From contig JAVKGW010000005.1 of NCBI GenBank assembly GCA_031460175.1, positions 62,001-126,000 on the forward strand: a DNA stretch of 64,000 nt. Reading direction: 5' to 3'. The notes beneath the pieces were generated by a model. It was not told where the DNA came from, made no database searches, and worked only from the letters and a program-made list of their open reading frames with translations. A program made the translations under genes and the position numbers. The DNA is from Armatimonadota bacterium (GTDB lineage: Bacteria; Sysuimicrobiota; Sysuimicrobiia; Sysuimicrobiales; Sysuimicrobiaceae). Positions 24,829-33,429 of this stretch are shown here, piece after piece. The stretch's first letter is position 1. Every line of letters begins with the position of its first letter.

Positions 24829-26313
24829 CTATGGCCGTACGATGACCGGCACGCCGTCCTGTAGCCGGTCCTGCCCCAGAACCACCACGCGTTCCCCGGT
24901 TCGCAGGCCGAAGACCTGCACGGATCCTCCCTCCCGCAGGCCGATGCGGACGGGCCGAAGCCGGGCCCGGCCTCCCTCCACAACCCACACGGAGGGCCTC
25001 CCCCCGGTGGAGACCACGGCTTCCGCGGGCACCAGCACCGCCCCGCGAACCTCTGCCACCACGATGGTCCCCCGACCGAACATCCCGGGCCGCAGGAGAC
25101 GATGGGGGTTGGGGAGCTCCACCTCCACGGTGAAGGTGCGGGTGCGGGTGCTGGCCGCTTCGGACCACCGGGTGACCCTCCCCTGGAAGACCCGGCCCGG
25201 GAGGGCATCCACGGTGACCTCCACGGGCTGACCCCGACGCACCCGGCGGATCTCCCGCTCGGAGACCTCCAGCTGCACCCGCACTTGAGCCAGGTCCGCC
25301 ACCACCAGCACCGGCATGCCCGGAGCAACCCACTCCCCCGGATCCACGGATCGCTGGACCACCACGCCCTCGAGGGGAGAGCGGATCCAGGTGTTCTGGA
25401 GCTGCTGCTCCGCCAGGCGCACCGCGGACCGGGCCTGGTCTACCGCGGCCTTTGCCTGGAGGACATCCTGGCGGCGGGCGGAGGACTGCGCCCGCTGGGC
25501 CTCCGCCGCACGCAGGGCGGCCCGGGCCCCCTCCAGGGCCGAGCGGGCCTGCTCAAGTGCGGCTTCCGCGGCCGCCTGCTGGGCGGTGAGGGTCTGGATC
25601 TGGCTCAAGTGCGCGTCCCGCTGGGCCCGCGCGGCGTCCAGGGCCGATTGGGCGCTCAGCAGCTGCGTGCGGGCCGCCTCCACCTGCTGGGCCGCCACCG
25701 CACCCGCGGCGTAGAGGACCTCCAACCGCGCCAGGTCCGACCGGACCCGCTCGAGGTTCGCCTCCGCGGCCCGCACGTTGGCCTCCGCGGCCGCGAGGTT
25801 GGCCCGCAGGCTCCGGAGGCTGCCGTCCAAAGCGTCCCGGTTGGCCTGAGCGCTCCGGACCTGGGACTCCAGGGCCCGCAGCTGGGCCCTGGCCTGGGCG
25901 ATCTGCGCCTCCGTGGTCTCCCGCTGGAGGGTCTCCCCGATCTCGGCCTGGGAAACCCGCGCGAGGGCCGCCCGGAGGGCCGCCTGGGCCTGCTGGAGCT
26001 GGGCCTCCGCGTCCGAGGGGTCCAGCCGGAGGAGCGCCTGAGCCCTCCGCACCGGGTCCCCTTCCCGCACGAACACCTGGAGCACCCGACCCGGGATCTT
26101 CGAACTCACCTCCACGGTCTGGTTCGCCACCACGGAACCCGCGGCCCGGATCACCTCCCGCACGAGGCCGGTTTGAGCAGACACGGCTTCCACCGCCACC
26201 CCGGGCTGGGGGGTCCTGGGGGATCTGGGCCGGGCGGGTTCCCGCCGCGTGAGGGCGGAAACCCCGAGGACCAGGAACACCGCTACAAGGCCGAGCGCGA
26301 TCCGCCTGCGCAT
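24829..26313 (-). CDS. RND efflux periplasmic adaptor subunit
   Basis: A 494-aa membrane fusion protein. The signal/anchor is at residues 5-22. The first lipoyl half contains AAGSVVANQTVEVSSKIPGRV, followed by a long helical hairpin (about 85-300, Ala/Gln-rich), the second lipoyl half WIRSPLEGVVVQRSVDPGEWV, the beta-barrel (VRRGQPVEVTVDALPGRVFQG) and the membrane-proximal domain. The long hairpin is unusual for AcrA-type adaptors and resembles that of the HlyD protein in this operon. Eleven bases separate it from tolC upstream and nine from the pump downstream. Confidence 0.93.
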   Translation of the reverse strand: MRRRIALGLVAVFLVLGVSALTRREPARPRSPRTPQPGVAVEAVSAQTGLVREVIRAAGSVVANQTVEVSSKIPGRVLQVFVREGDPVRRAQALLRLDPSDAEAQLQQAQAALRAALARVSQAEIGETLQRETTEAQIAQARAQLRALESQVRSAQANRDALDGSLRSLRANLAAAEANVRAAEANLERVRSDLARLEVLYAAGAVAAQQVEAARTQLLSAQSALDAARAQRDAHLSQIQTLTAQQAAAEAALEQARSALEGARAALRAAEAQRAQSSARRQDVLQAKAAVDQARSAVRLAEQQLQNTWIRSPLEGVVVQRSVDPGEWVAPGMPVLVVADLAQVRVQLEVSEREIRRVRRGQPVEVTVDALPGRVFQGRVTRWSEAASTRTRTFTVEVELPNPHRLLRPGMFGRGTIVVAEVRGAVLVPAEAVVSTGGRPSVWVVEGGRARLRPVRIGLREGGSVQVFGLRTGERVVVLGQDRLQDGVPVIVRP

Positions 26314-26323
26314 CCCGCACCTC

Positions 26324-27643
26324 CTAGAGGGAACCCGTGGCGAGCAGCCACTGCAGCCGCGCGAGGTTCTGCTCGAACCGGGCCTGAGCGAGGCTCAGCT
26401 CCGCCTGCGCGAGCTGCGCCTGGGCCGAGAGGAGCTCCAAGGCGGTTCCCACCCCCGCCTCGAACCGGACCGCGGCGATGCGGGCAGCCTCCCGGGCCTG
26501 CTCCACCGCCTTCTCCGCGCTGAGCAGGGCCGCGCCCGACTGCTCCAGGGCGACCCAGGCCTGCCGGACTTCCAGTTCGATGCGGGCGCGCAGCTGGGCC
26601 TCCATCACCCGCAGCTGCTCCAGGCGCAGCTCCGCCTCCCGCACCCGCTCCCGGGTGATGCCGCCGTCGTAGAGCTGTAGGGTCACCGCGAGGGTCACGG
26701 ACCACGTCCCCTGGATCTGGTTCAGGGGACCCGTGAGATCGTAGTTGGCGGTGAGGGCGAGGTTGGGTCGAGCGCCGCTACGGGCGAGCTCCACCGCGGC
26801 CTGGGCGGCCTCCGAGCGGGCCCGGAGCTCCAGGAGCTCGGGCCGGCGCTGAAGGGCCCGGGCGATCCCCTCCGCCAGGGTCGCGATGACGGGACGCGGT
26901 TCCAGGGGGTCCGCGGGCTCGAAGGGGGTGTCGAGGGGAAGATCCAGGAGGGAGGCGAGCTGCGCGGCCGCGTTGCGAACCCCGGTTTCGGCCCGAAGCA
27001 GGTTCTGCCGCGCGCTCGCCACGGCCACCTCCGCCTGCAGGACGTCGAAGCGGGGAGACGTCCCAGCCCGGAATCGGGCCTGAGCCACCCGCAACGACTC
27101 CTCCGCCTGCGCGAGATGCCTATGCGCCGCGGCCACCGTCTCCCGGCTCAACAACCACCCGAGATAGGCCTGCTGAGCCTGGGCCAGCACCTGCTGGCGG
27201 GTCCGCTCCAGGGCCGCCTGGGCACCCCGCACGTTGGCCTCCGCAAGGCTCAGCTGGGCCTCCAGCCGCCCGCCCGTGTACAGGGGGTACTGAGCCAGGA
27301 GGCGCAGCAGGAACTGGTTCGGCTCGGGCGGGGGGATGGTGACGGTGAGCTGGGGCGGGGTCGGACTGAAGGGGTTGGGAAAGGTGAGGGTGGTGCCGGG
27401 TTGATGGAGGGACACGTAGGAAGCCTGGAGGCTCAGCTGAGGTTGCCTTGTGGCCCGGATCTGGGCGAGGGCGGCCTGCGCGATGGCCAGGTCCAGGGCC
27501 GCGGCCCGCAGCTGGAGGTTGCGCTCCAGGGCCAGGGCGGCCACTTCCGCGAACCCCACCCGGCGGGGAGCGGGCTGGGCTCCAAGAGGAGCTTGCACGA
27601 GCAAGAGCACGAGGAGCACGGCAAGCAACGTCCATCGCTTCAT
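26324..27643 (-). CDS. TolC-family outer-membrane efflux protein
   Basis: A 439-aa outer-membrane channel. The signal peptide is WTLLAVLLVLLLVQAPLGAQPA. Two OEP repeats follow: FAEVAALALERNLQLRAAALDLAIAQA opens the first and EGIARALQRRPELLELRARSEAAQAAV opens the second, each with a helical segment and beta strands (YPLYTGGRLEAQ; LQLYDGGITRERV). It serves as the outer exit duct for the RND pump and, by its location, probably for the ABC exporter too. It overlaps tetR by four bases. Confidence 0.93.
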   Translation of the reverse strand: MKRWTLLAVLLVLLLVQAPLGAQPAPRRVGFAEVAALALERNLQLRAAALDLAIAQAALAQIRATRQPQLSLQASYVSLHQPGTTLTFPNPFSPTPPQLTVTIPPPEPNQFLLRLLAQYPLYTGGRLEAQLSLAEANVRGAQAALERTRQQVLAQAQQAYLGWLLSRETVAAAHRHLAQAEESLRVAQARFRAGTSPRFDVLQAEVAVASARQNLLRAETGVRNAAAQLASLLDLPLDTPFEPADPLEPRPVIATLAEGIARALQRRPELLELRARSEAAQAAVELARSGARPNLALTANYDLTGPLNQIQGTWSVTLAVTLQLYDGGITRERVREAELRLEQLRVMEAQLRARIELEVRQAWVALEQSGAALLSAEKAVEQAREAARIAAVRFEAGVGTALELLSAQAQLAQAELSLAQARFEQNLARLQWLLATGSL

Positions 27644-28344
27644 GGCTGACCTCCCGCGACGGTTCCGGTGGAAGGGGAAGACCCCGTAGGACCCGAGCGG
27701 CTGAGCAGTCCCTGGAACACCAGGCGGGCCAACTCCCGGGCCACTTCCTCCCGGGAGTAGCGGGCGAAGAGGGGGTCGGGATCGTACGGATCGAAGAGGG
27801 GGATGCCCCGCAGCATGGCCGCGATGGCGGCCACCACGATGGGAACCTCGAACCGCGCGTAGACCCCTTCCTCCATCCGCTTCGCGATCCGGCCCTCCAC
27901 CACGGCCTTGAGCTCCCGGAGTCGCTCCTGCACGCTGCGGCGGAACTCCTGGTCCACGTCGGCCCGGTGCATGACCAGGCGCAGGAAGGAGCTGTGGCGC
28001 TCCAGGAGCTCGAACTGGGTTAGGAAGATCCGGGCGAGAAGCGCCTCATCCTCGGGAAGGTCTCCATGCTCGATCATCCCGTGCAGGGAGGCAAGCGCCA
28101 CCTGCTCCCAGGCCCCCAGGAGCAGGTGGCGCTTGCTGGGGAAGTAAAGGTAAAGGGTGCCCTCCGCAAGCCCGGCCCGCTCCGCGATGGCCCGGATCGT
28201 GGCCCCCTCGTAGCCCGCCTCCGAGAAGACCGCCACCGCCGCCTCCAGGATCTGCTGGCGGCGCCTCTGAGTGAGACGCCGCCGGGCCTCCTCCGTCAGG
28301 CGCGCCACAACCTCACCCTGCGAGAATGCTGAATGATCACTCAC
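27640..28344 (-). CDS. TetR family transcriptional regulator
   Basis: A 234-aa repressor. The HTH domain is QQILEAAVAVFSEAGYEGATIRAIAERAGLAEGTLYLYFPSK (about residues 30-72), followed by a helical ligand-binding domain. It heads the minus-strand efflux operon and overlaps tolC. GTG 28344 is uncertain because it lies at the end of a palindrome likely to be its operator; GTG 28308 in the same frame is a possible shorter start, but its RBS spacing is short. It probably represses the operon until an efflux substrate binds. Confidence 0.92.
   Translation of the reverse strand: MSDHSAFSQGEVVARLTEEARRRLTQRRRQQILEAAVAVFSEAGYEGATIRAIAERAGLAEGTLYLYFPSKRHLLLGAWEQVALASLHGMIEHGDLPEDEALLARIFLTQFELLERHSSFLRLVMHRADVDQEFRRSVQERLRELKAVVEGRIAKRMEEGVYARFEVPIVVAAIAAMLRGIPLFDPYDPDPLFARYSREEVARELARLVFQGLLSRSGPTGSSPSTGTVAGGQP
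28330..28343. promoter_or_regulatory. Candidate TetR operator
   Basis: The 14-bp inverted repeat TGAATGATCACTCA (one imperfect pair, inner TGATCA perfect) lies at the tetR start, between tetR and the divergent HD-GYP gene. TGAnTGAnnnn-type repeats with TCA ends are common TetR operators. Extra half-site TCACTCA at 28341-28347. Confidence 0.5.
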
Positions 28345-28439
28345 TCAAATTACATGCCCGTTTCTCCGGAGGTCAACGGGAAAATTCCTGCTCGTCCCGG
28401 CATGCTTCTTGCTCTGCTTTGCCTGCCGCGGAGGGGGAG

Positions 28440-29957
28440 GTGCTCACGTTACCGGAGGTCCACGAGCCCAAACCGCCGTCTGGCTCCCTCGCGGAGCAGC
28501 TCCTGCAGGCGGCCCAGTGGGCCTGCGCGGCCCAGGGTCCCGATGAGATCCTGAGCCGGGTGGGAGAAGGGCTCAGCGGTCTAGCGGTCTCCGTGGCCGT
28601 GTACCGGTTCCACCCTGGGGATCGGGTCCTCGAGCTGCGGGCCCACCATGGCCCGGTGCCCATCCGGCGTTCCACCGTTCCCGTGGGCAGGGCCGGGTTC
28701 GCGCACCGGGTGCTCTCTGCCCGCAGGGCCATGGCGGTCCCCGACTGCCGGGCAGATCCGGGGGTGAGCCGCAAGGTGGTGGAGTCCGGGGTGGGGTCCT
28801 TCGTGGCGGTGCCGCTTGTGGGGCCAGACGACGCGGTCTTGGGGTTGGTGTACCTGAACTTCGCGGAGCCTCAGTCCTTCGAGCCCGAGTTCCTCGACCT
28901 CCTCTCCGCCTATGGCCGAATCGTGGCCCTGGCGTTGGACCGGGTGGAGATGCGGACCCGGCTGCAGTGGGAACGACAGCGCCTCATCACGAGCCTCGCG
29001 GAGGCCGTGGACGCCCGGGACCCCTACACCGCGGGGCACAGCCGTCGGGTCCGGGTCCTCGCGGGGGCCATCGGACGGACCCTAGGGCTCGGTCCGGAGG
29101 CGCTGCACCGCCTGGAGGTGGCCGCGTTGCTGCACGACATCGGCAAGATCGGCGTGCGGGACGGGGTCCTCCTGAAGACCGGTCCCCTCACCGCCGCGGA
29201 GCGGGCGGAAGTGCGGGAGCACGCCCTCATCGGCGCCCGGATCCTCGCGAGCGCGGGGATCGAGCCCGAGATCGTGGACGCGGTGCGGCACGTGCACGAA
29301 CGGTACGATGGGAAGGGCTATCCCGCGGGCCTGCGCGGGGAGGAGATCCCGCTGCTGAGCCGCATCCTCGCGGTGGCCGACGCCTTCGAGGCCATGACCT
29401 CGGACCGGGCCTACCGCATCGCCCTTCCGTGGGAGGTGGCGGTCTGCGAGCTGGAGCGGGAGCAGGGCCGTCAGTTCGATCCCCGGGTGGTAACGGCGTT
29501 CTGTGGGATCCTCCGGTCCGCGCGGAGGCGTTCCGCCCTCCAGCAGGCCCTCCTCGAGGTCACGCATTCCGGGTCCGGGACCGCGGATCCCGTGGAGGTA
29601 CTGGAGCGACTCGCGAAGGCCTTCTACGCCTTCACCCTGCGGTTGCTGGAGGCCTTGGAACGAACCGCGGGGAGGTCCCTCACGGAGGGCCTCCTGCAAC
29701 GGATTCCCGTGATCCCGGTCTTCCCCCACGCGGGAGGGGAGGACCCTTCTCCCACGGCCGTGCGCCAACGGGTGGAGGAATACCGGGAGCAGGTCGCCCG
29801 CATGGTGGAGTACGCCGCGGAAGTGTGCGGGAGGCGGATCGCGCGGGCCCTGGTGGAGCAGACGATCCGGGAGCTCCCGGAGGAGGTGCGCCCCCTCACC
29901 ACCCTGTTCCTGCGGGTGGAGGACCCGGGACCCTGGGACGGGTTATACTCCCAATAG
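28440..29957 (+). CDS. GAF and HD-GYP domain phosphodiesterase-like protein
   Basis: A 505-aa signalling protein. A GAF domain (about residues 20-155, FAHRVLSARRAMAVPDCRAD, GSFVAVPLVGPDDAVLGLVYL) precedes an HD-GYP domain (about 180-350) with the metal-binding HDIGKIG and the defining DGKGYPAGLRGEEI. HD-GYP enzymes hydrolyse cyclic-di-GMP or related dinucleotides. The C-terminal 130 residues are helical and match no family I know. GTG 28440 follows GGAGGGGGAG; the open frame extends upstream through the tetR operator to 28326, so the longer start is less likely. It is divergent from tetR. Confidence 0.9.
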   Translation: MLTLPEVHEPKPPSGSLAEQLLQAAQWACAAQGPDEILSRVGEGLSGLAVSVAVYRFHPGDRVLELRAHHGPVPIRRSTVPVGRAGFAHRVLSARRAMAVPDCRADPGVSRKVVESGVGSFVAVPLVGPDDAVLGLVYLNFAEPQSFEPEFLDLLSAYGRIVALALDRVEMRTRLQWERQRLITSLAEAVDARDPYTAGHSRRVRVLAGAIGRTLGLGPEALHRLEVAALLHDIGKIGVRDGVLLKTGPLTAAERAEVREHALIGARILASAGIEPEIVDAVRHVHERYDGKGYPAGLRGEEIPLLSRILAVADAFEAMTSDRAYRIALPWEVAVCELEREQGRQFDPRVVTAFCGILRSARRRSALQQALLEVTHSGSGTADPVEVLERLAKAFYAFTLRLLEALERTAGRSLTEGLLQRIPVIPVFPHAGGEDPSPTAVRQRVEEYREQVARMVEYAAEVCGRRIARALVEQTIRELPEEVRPLTTLFLRVEDPGPWDGLYSQ

Positions 29958-29973
29958 GCCCGGGGAGGGCAAG

Positions 29974-30378
29974 GTGCACGAGTTCACGGTGCGCACCCCG
30001 CAACGGGAGTGCTTGGTGGAGATCACGGACCAGGTGGCGCAGGCGGTGCGCGCGAGCCGGGTTCGGAACGGGACCGCCTTCCTCTACGTGCCCCACACCA
30101 CTTGCGGCCTCGTGATCCAGGAAAACGCGGATCCGGGAGTTGCCCACGACATGCTCCTGCTGCTGCGTCGCATGGCCCCCCGGGGGGATCCCGCGTACCG
30201 GCACGTGGAGGAGAACTCTCCCGCCCACCTCCAGTCGAGTCTGGTGGGCCATACCGCCTTCGTGTTCGTCCGGGACGGGGAGCTCGTCCTGGGGCGCTGG
30301 CAGGCCCTCTTCCTCGCGGAGTTCGACGGCCCCCGGACCCGCCGGGTCCTCGTGAAGGTGCTGCCGGACCCGGCTTGA
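29974..30378 (+). CDS. YjbQ family protein (UPF0047)
   Basis: A 134-aa protein of the YjbQ/UPF0047 family, assigned in some genomes a secondary thiamine-phosphate synthase activity. The family signature is HTTCGLVIQENADPGVAHDM (about residues 40-60), with an HVEENSPAH segment and the late GRWQALFLAEFDGPR motif that closes the metal/substrate site. Length is normal. GTG start, 16 bases after the HD-GYP stop. Its convergent partner is EF-G-II. The physiological role is uncertain. Confidence 0.9.
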   Translation: MHEFTVRTPQRECLVEITDQVAQAVRASRVRNGTAFLYVPHTTCGLVIQENADPGVAHDMLLLLRRMAPRGDPAYRHVEENSPAHLQSSLVGHTAFVFVRDGELVLGRWQALFLAEFDGPRTRRVLVKVLPDPA

Positions 30379-30382
30379 GCCG

Positions 30383-32455
30383 CTAACGGGCCTCCGCGGC
30401 CTGCTTCTGCCGCTGCGCCTCCTCGATCACCTTCTGGGCCACGTGGGGCGGAGCTTCCTCGTAGTGGGAGAAGCTCATCTCGAAACTGCCCCGGCCTCCG
30501 GTGATGGCCCGCAGATCGCTGGCGTACCGCAGCATCTCCGCCATGGGCACCTGGGCGCGGATCCGGGTGGTCCCGTCCCCCTTGGGCTCGATCCCCTGGA
30601 TGCGGGCCCGCTTCGCGTTGAGATCCCCCACCACGTCGCCCACCACGTCGTCCGGGGCCGTGACCTCCACCTGCATGATGGGCTCCAGCAGCACCAGCCC
30701 TGCCTGCTCCGCGGCCTTCTTGAAGGCCAAGGAACCCGCGATCTGGAAGGCGATGTCCGAGGAGTCCACGGGGTGGGTCTTCCCGTCCACCAGCGCCACC
30801 CGCACGTCCACCACCGGGTACCCCGCCAGGATTCCCTCCTCCATGGCCTTGCGCACGCCCTTGTCCACGGAGGGCCGGAACTGCTGGGGGATCACTCCGC
30901 CCACGATCCGGTCCACGAACTCGTAGCCGCTCCCCCGTGGCAGGGGCTCGAGCTCGAGGACGCACACCCCGTACTGCCCTCGGCCGCCCGTCTGCCGGAC
31001 GTAGCGGCCCTCCGCGGTGGCCTTCCGGCGGATGGTCTCCCGGTAGGGGACGTAGGGCCGCCCCAGCTGGACGTCCACGTTGAACTTCCGCTTGAGCCGG
31101 TCCGCCACGATCTCCAGGTGGGACTCCCCCATGCCCGCGATGACCGTCTTCTTCGCCTCGGGGTCGTGCTCCACGTGGAGGGTGGGATCCTCCTCCGCGA
31201 GGCGCGGCAGGACCGTGGCGAGCCGGTCCTCGTCCTGTCGAGTCTTCGCCTCGATGGTCATGGAGATCACGGGCTTGGGGAAGGAGATGGGACGCAGCCG
31301 TACCGGGCGGTCCCGCTGGGTGAGGGTGTCGTTGGTCTGGGTCTCCGCCAGCTTCGCCACCGCCCCGATGTCGCCCGCGGGCAGCTCCGGCACCTGGATC
31401 TGCTGCTTGCCTCGCATGACGTAGAGGGGTCCGATGCGCTCCGGTTTCTCCTTCGTGGCGTTGTAGACCTGGCTATCGGCCCGCAGGGTCCCGGCGTACA
31501 CCCGGAGGTAGGAGAGCCGGCCCACGTAGGGATCCGCCATGGTCTTGAACACCAGGGCCGCGAGGGGACCGGCGGGTTCTACCGCCAGGTGAGCCCCGGA
31601 CTCCGTCTCCGCCTCCCGCTCCCCGGGATGGGGACCGAGAGCCACCAGGGTGTCCAGGAGCGCGTGGGCACCCGCGCCGGTCAACGCAGCCCCGCACAGG
31701 ACGGGCACGACCCGGCCTTCCCGCACGCCCGCCCGCAGCCCCCGGAGGATTTCCTCGGGGCTGAGCTCCCCGGTCTCCAGGTACTTCTCCACCAGGGCAT
31801 CCTCCCCTTCCGCGGCCTCCTCCACGAGCACCTCCCGCCACCGCCTGACCTCCTCCTGGACTTCCGCGGGGGGCTCCCCGGCGCGGACCTTTCCCTCCTC
31901 CACCAGGTACGCCCGCAGGGTCACCAGGTCCACGACCCCCCGGAAGGCCGTCTCCCGGCCTACGGGGACCTGGAGGGGAACCACGTGCGGTCCGAACCGC
32001 TCCCGCAGCTGCTCCATGACCCGCTGGAATTCCGCGTTCTCCCGATCCATGCGGTTCAGGAACACAAACCGGGGGAGACGGGCCGCCTCCGCCACCCGCC
32101 ACAACTTCTCCGTCTGCACCTGGATGCCCGCCACCGCATCCAGCACGAACAGGGCCGCGTCCGCCACGTGCAGGGCCGCATAGCACTCCCCGATGAAGTC
32201 CGGATACCCGGGCGTGTCGAGGAGGTTGAGTTTGTGGTCCTTCCACTCCAGCGGCGCGGGCGTGAGGTTGATGGTCATCCTCCGCCGGATCTCCTCGGGG
32301 TCGTAGTCCGTGGTGGTGGTCCCCTCGTCCACCCGCCCCATCCGCTCGATGGCCCCGGACGCGTACAGCAGCGCCTCCACCAGGCTGGTCTTCCCCACTC
32401 CCCCGTGCCCCACCACCGCCACGTTCCGGATGCGCTCCACCGGATAGACCTTCAT
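30383..32455 (-). CDS. Elongation factor G-like protein, EF-G-II type
   Basis: A 690-aa translational GTPase. G1 is GHGGVGKT (the usual EF-G form is AHIDAGKT, so this belongs to the EF-G-II/EF-G-like branch), G3 is DTPGYPDF, and G4 is NRMDRE (NxxD). Domains II-V follow, with domain III/IV marks (GMGESHLEI, RETIRRKA) and a domain V end EMSFSHYEEAP. Paralogues of this kind occur beside a canonical EF-G and have weak or no ribosome-dependent translocation in some species. GGAGG precedes the ATG. Confidence 0.92.
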   Translation of the reverse strand: MKVYPVERIRNVAVVGHGGVGKTSLVEALLYASGAIERMGRVDEGTTTTDYDPEEIRRRMTINLTPAPLEWKDHKLNLLDTPGYPDFIGECYAALHVADAALFVLDAVAGIQVQTEKLWRVAEAARLPRFVFLNRMDRENAEFQRVMEQLRERFGPHVVPLQVPVGRETAFRGVVDLVTLRAYLVEEGKVRAGEPPAEVQEEVRRWREVLVEEAAEGEDALVEKYLETGELSPEEILRGLRAGVREGRVVPVLCGAALTGAGAHALLDTLVALGPHPGEREAETESGAHLAVEPAGPLAALVFKTMADPYVGRLSYLRVYAGTLRADSQVYNATKEKPERIGPLYVMRGKQQIQVPELPAGDIGAVAKLAETQTNDTLTQRDRPVRLRPISFPKPVISMTIEAKTRQDEDRLATVLPRLAEEDPTLHVEHDPEAKKTVIAGMGESHLEIVADRLKRKFNVDVQLGRPYVPYRETIRRKATAEGRYVRQTGGRGQYGVCVLELEPLPRGSGYEFVDRIVGGVIPQQFRPSVDKGVRKAMEEGILAGYPVVDVRVALVDGKTHPVDSSDIAFQIAGSLAFKKAAEQAGLVLLEPIMQVEVTAPDDVVGDVVGDLNAKRARIQGIEPKGDGTTRIRAQVPMAEMLRYASDLRAITGGRGSFEMSFSHYEEAPPHVAQKVIEEAQRQKQAAEAR

Positions 32456-32472
32456 CCTCTGCCTCCTTCCCG

Positions 32473-33423
32473 TCAGTATCCCAGCTCGGGATCTACGACG
32501 TTCCGCAGCCCCTCCCCTCGAAGGTAGCGGCGGAGGTTATCGCAGAACAACGGGATGGCCCGGTCCATGTACCGGGGGGAGTTGCCCGAGATGTGCGGGG
32601 TGATGAGGACGTTGGGGAGGTCCCACAAGGGGTGCTCGGGCGGGAGGGGCTCCGTCTCGAAGACGTCGAGGGCCGCCCCCCGGAGCCTCCCGGACCGGAG
32701 GGCCTCCACCAGCGCCCGCTCGTCTACCAGGGCGCCCCGGCCCACGTTGACCAGCACCGCCTCCGGCTTCATCCACCCCAACTCCCGCGCCCCGAGGAGT
32801 CCACGGGTTTGGGGGGTAAGCGGGAGGGCGAGCACCACGTAGTCCGCGCTCCGGAGCACCGCCTGCAACCCCTCGGGGCCGTACACCTCCTCCACCTCCG
32901 GCACGGGCGCGGGGTTTCGCCGCAGGCCCACGACCCGGGCACCGAAGGCCCGACATCGTCTGGCCACCTCCTGCCCGATGGCTCCAAGGCCCAGGATCCC
33001 CACCGTGGCCCCCCACAGCTCCCCGCCCGGTTCCGGTTCCCACCGCCGGTGGATCTGGTGGCGGAACGCCACGTGGAGGTTCCGGGCGAACACGAGGAGG
33101 CACCCGAGCACGTGCTCGGCCATGGGGATGGCGTGGATGCCCCGGCTGTTGGTGAGGAGAATGCCCCGGCCGGTGAGTTTCGGGAGCAGGTTATCCACCC
33201 CCGCAGCGGTGGAGTGCACCCACCGGAGCCCGCGGGCTCGCTCCAACACCCCATCCGGCAGATCCCACCCCACCCACACCTCGGCGTCCGGGGCGTGGTC
33301 CAGGGATTCGGAGCGGGACACCACGCGCAGCTCCACCCGGGGATCCACGGCCCGGACCATGGCCTCGTGGTGCGGCCCAATCCGCACCGTGCACACCACC
33401 ACGCACCGCCCACGGTCCCCCAT
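32473..33423 (-). CDS. D-2-hydroxyacid dehydrogenase
   Basis: A 316-aa NAD(P)-dependent oxidoreductase of the D-isomer 2-hydroxyacid dehydrogenase family, which interconverts 2-ketoacids and D-2-hydroxyacids. The Rossmann motif is GLGAIGQEV (about residue 145). Catalytic residues are Arg in NVGRGALVD, Glu in DVFETEPLP and His in TPHISGNSP. The substrate-side N-terminal part carries VGWDLPDGVLERA. The short C-terminus excludes a SerA-type ACT domain. The substrate is not identifiable. It is located between LysRS and EF-G-II with short gaps. Confidence 0.92.
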   Translation of the reverse strand: MGDRGRCVVVCTVRIGPHHEAMVRAVDPRVELRVVSRSESLDHAPDAEVWVGWDLPDGVLERARGLRWVHSTAAGVDNLLPKLTGRGILLTNSRGIHAIPMAEHVLGCLLVFARNLHVAFRHQIHRRWEPEPGGELWGATVGILGLGAIGQEVARRCRAFGARVVGLRRNPAPVPEVEEVYGPEGLQAVLRSADYVVLALPLTPQTRGLLGARELGWMKPEAVLVNVGRGALVDERALVEALRSGRLRGAALDVFETEPLPPEHPLWDLPNVLITPHISGNSPRYMDRAIPLFCDNLRRYLRGEGLRNVVDPELGY

Positions 33424-33429
33424 CTTCTC

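Noticed and set aside
29958-29973. TPP riboswitch before yjbQ
   Set aside because: Only 16 bases separate it from the HD-GYP gene, too little for a riboswitch, and no such element is seen inside the upstream coding end.
30443-32527. 694-aa plus-strand open frame
   Set aside because: Antisense to EF-G-II, with no recognisable domain; a high-GC shadow.
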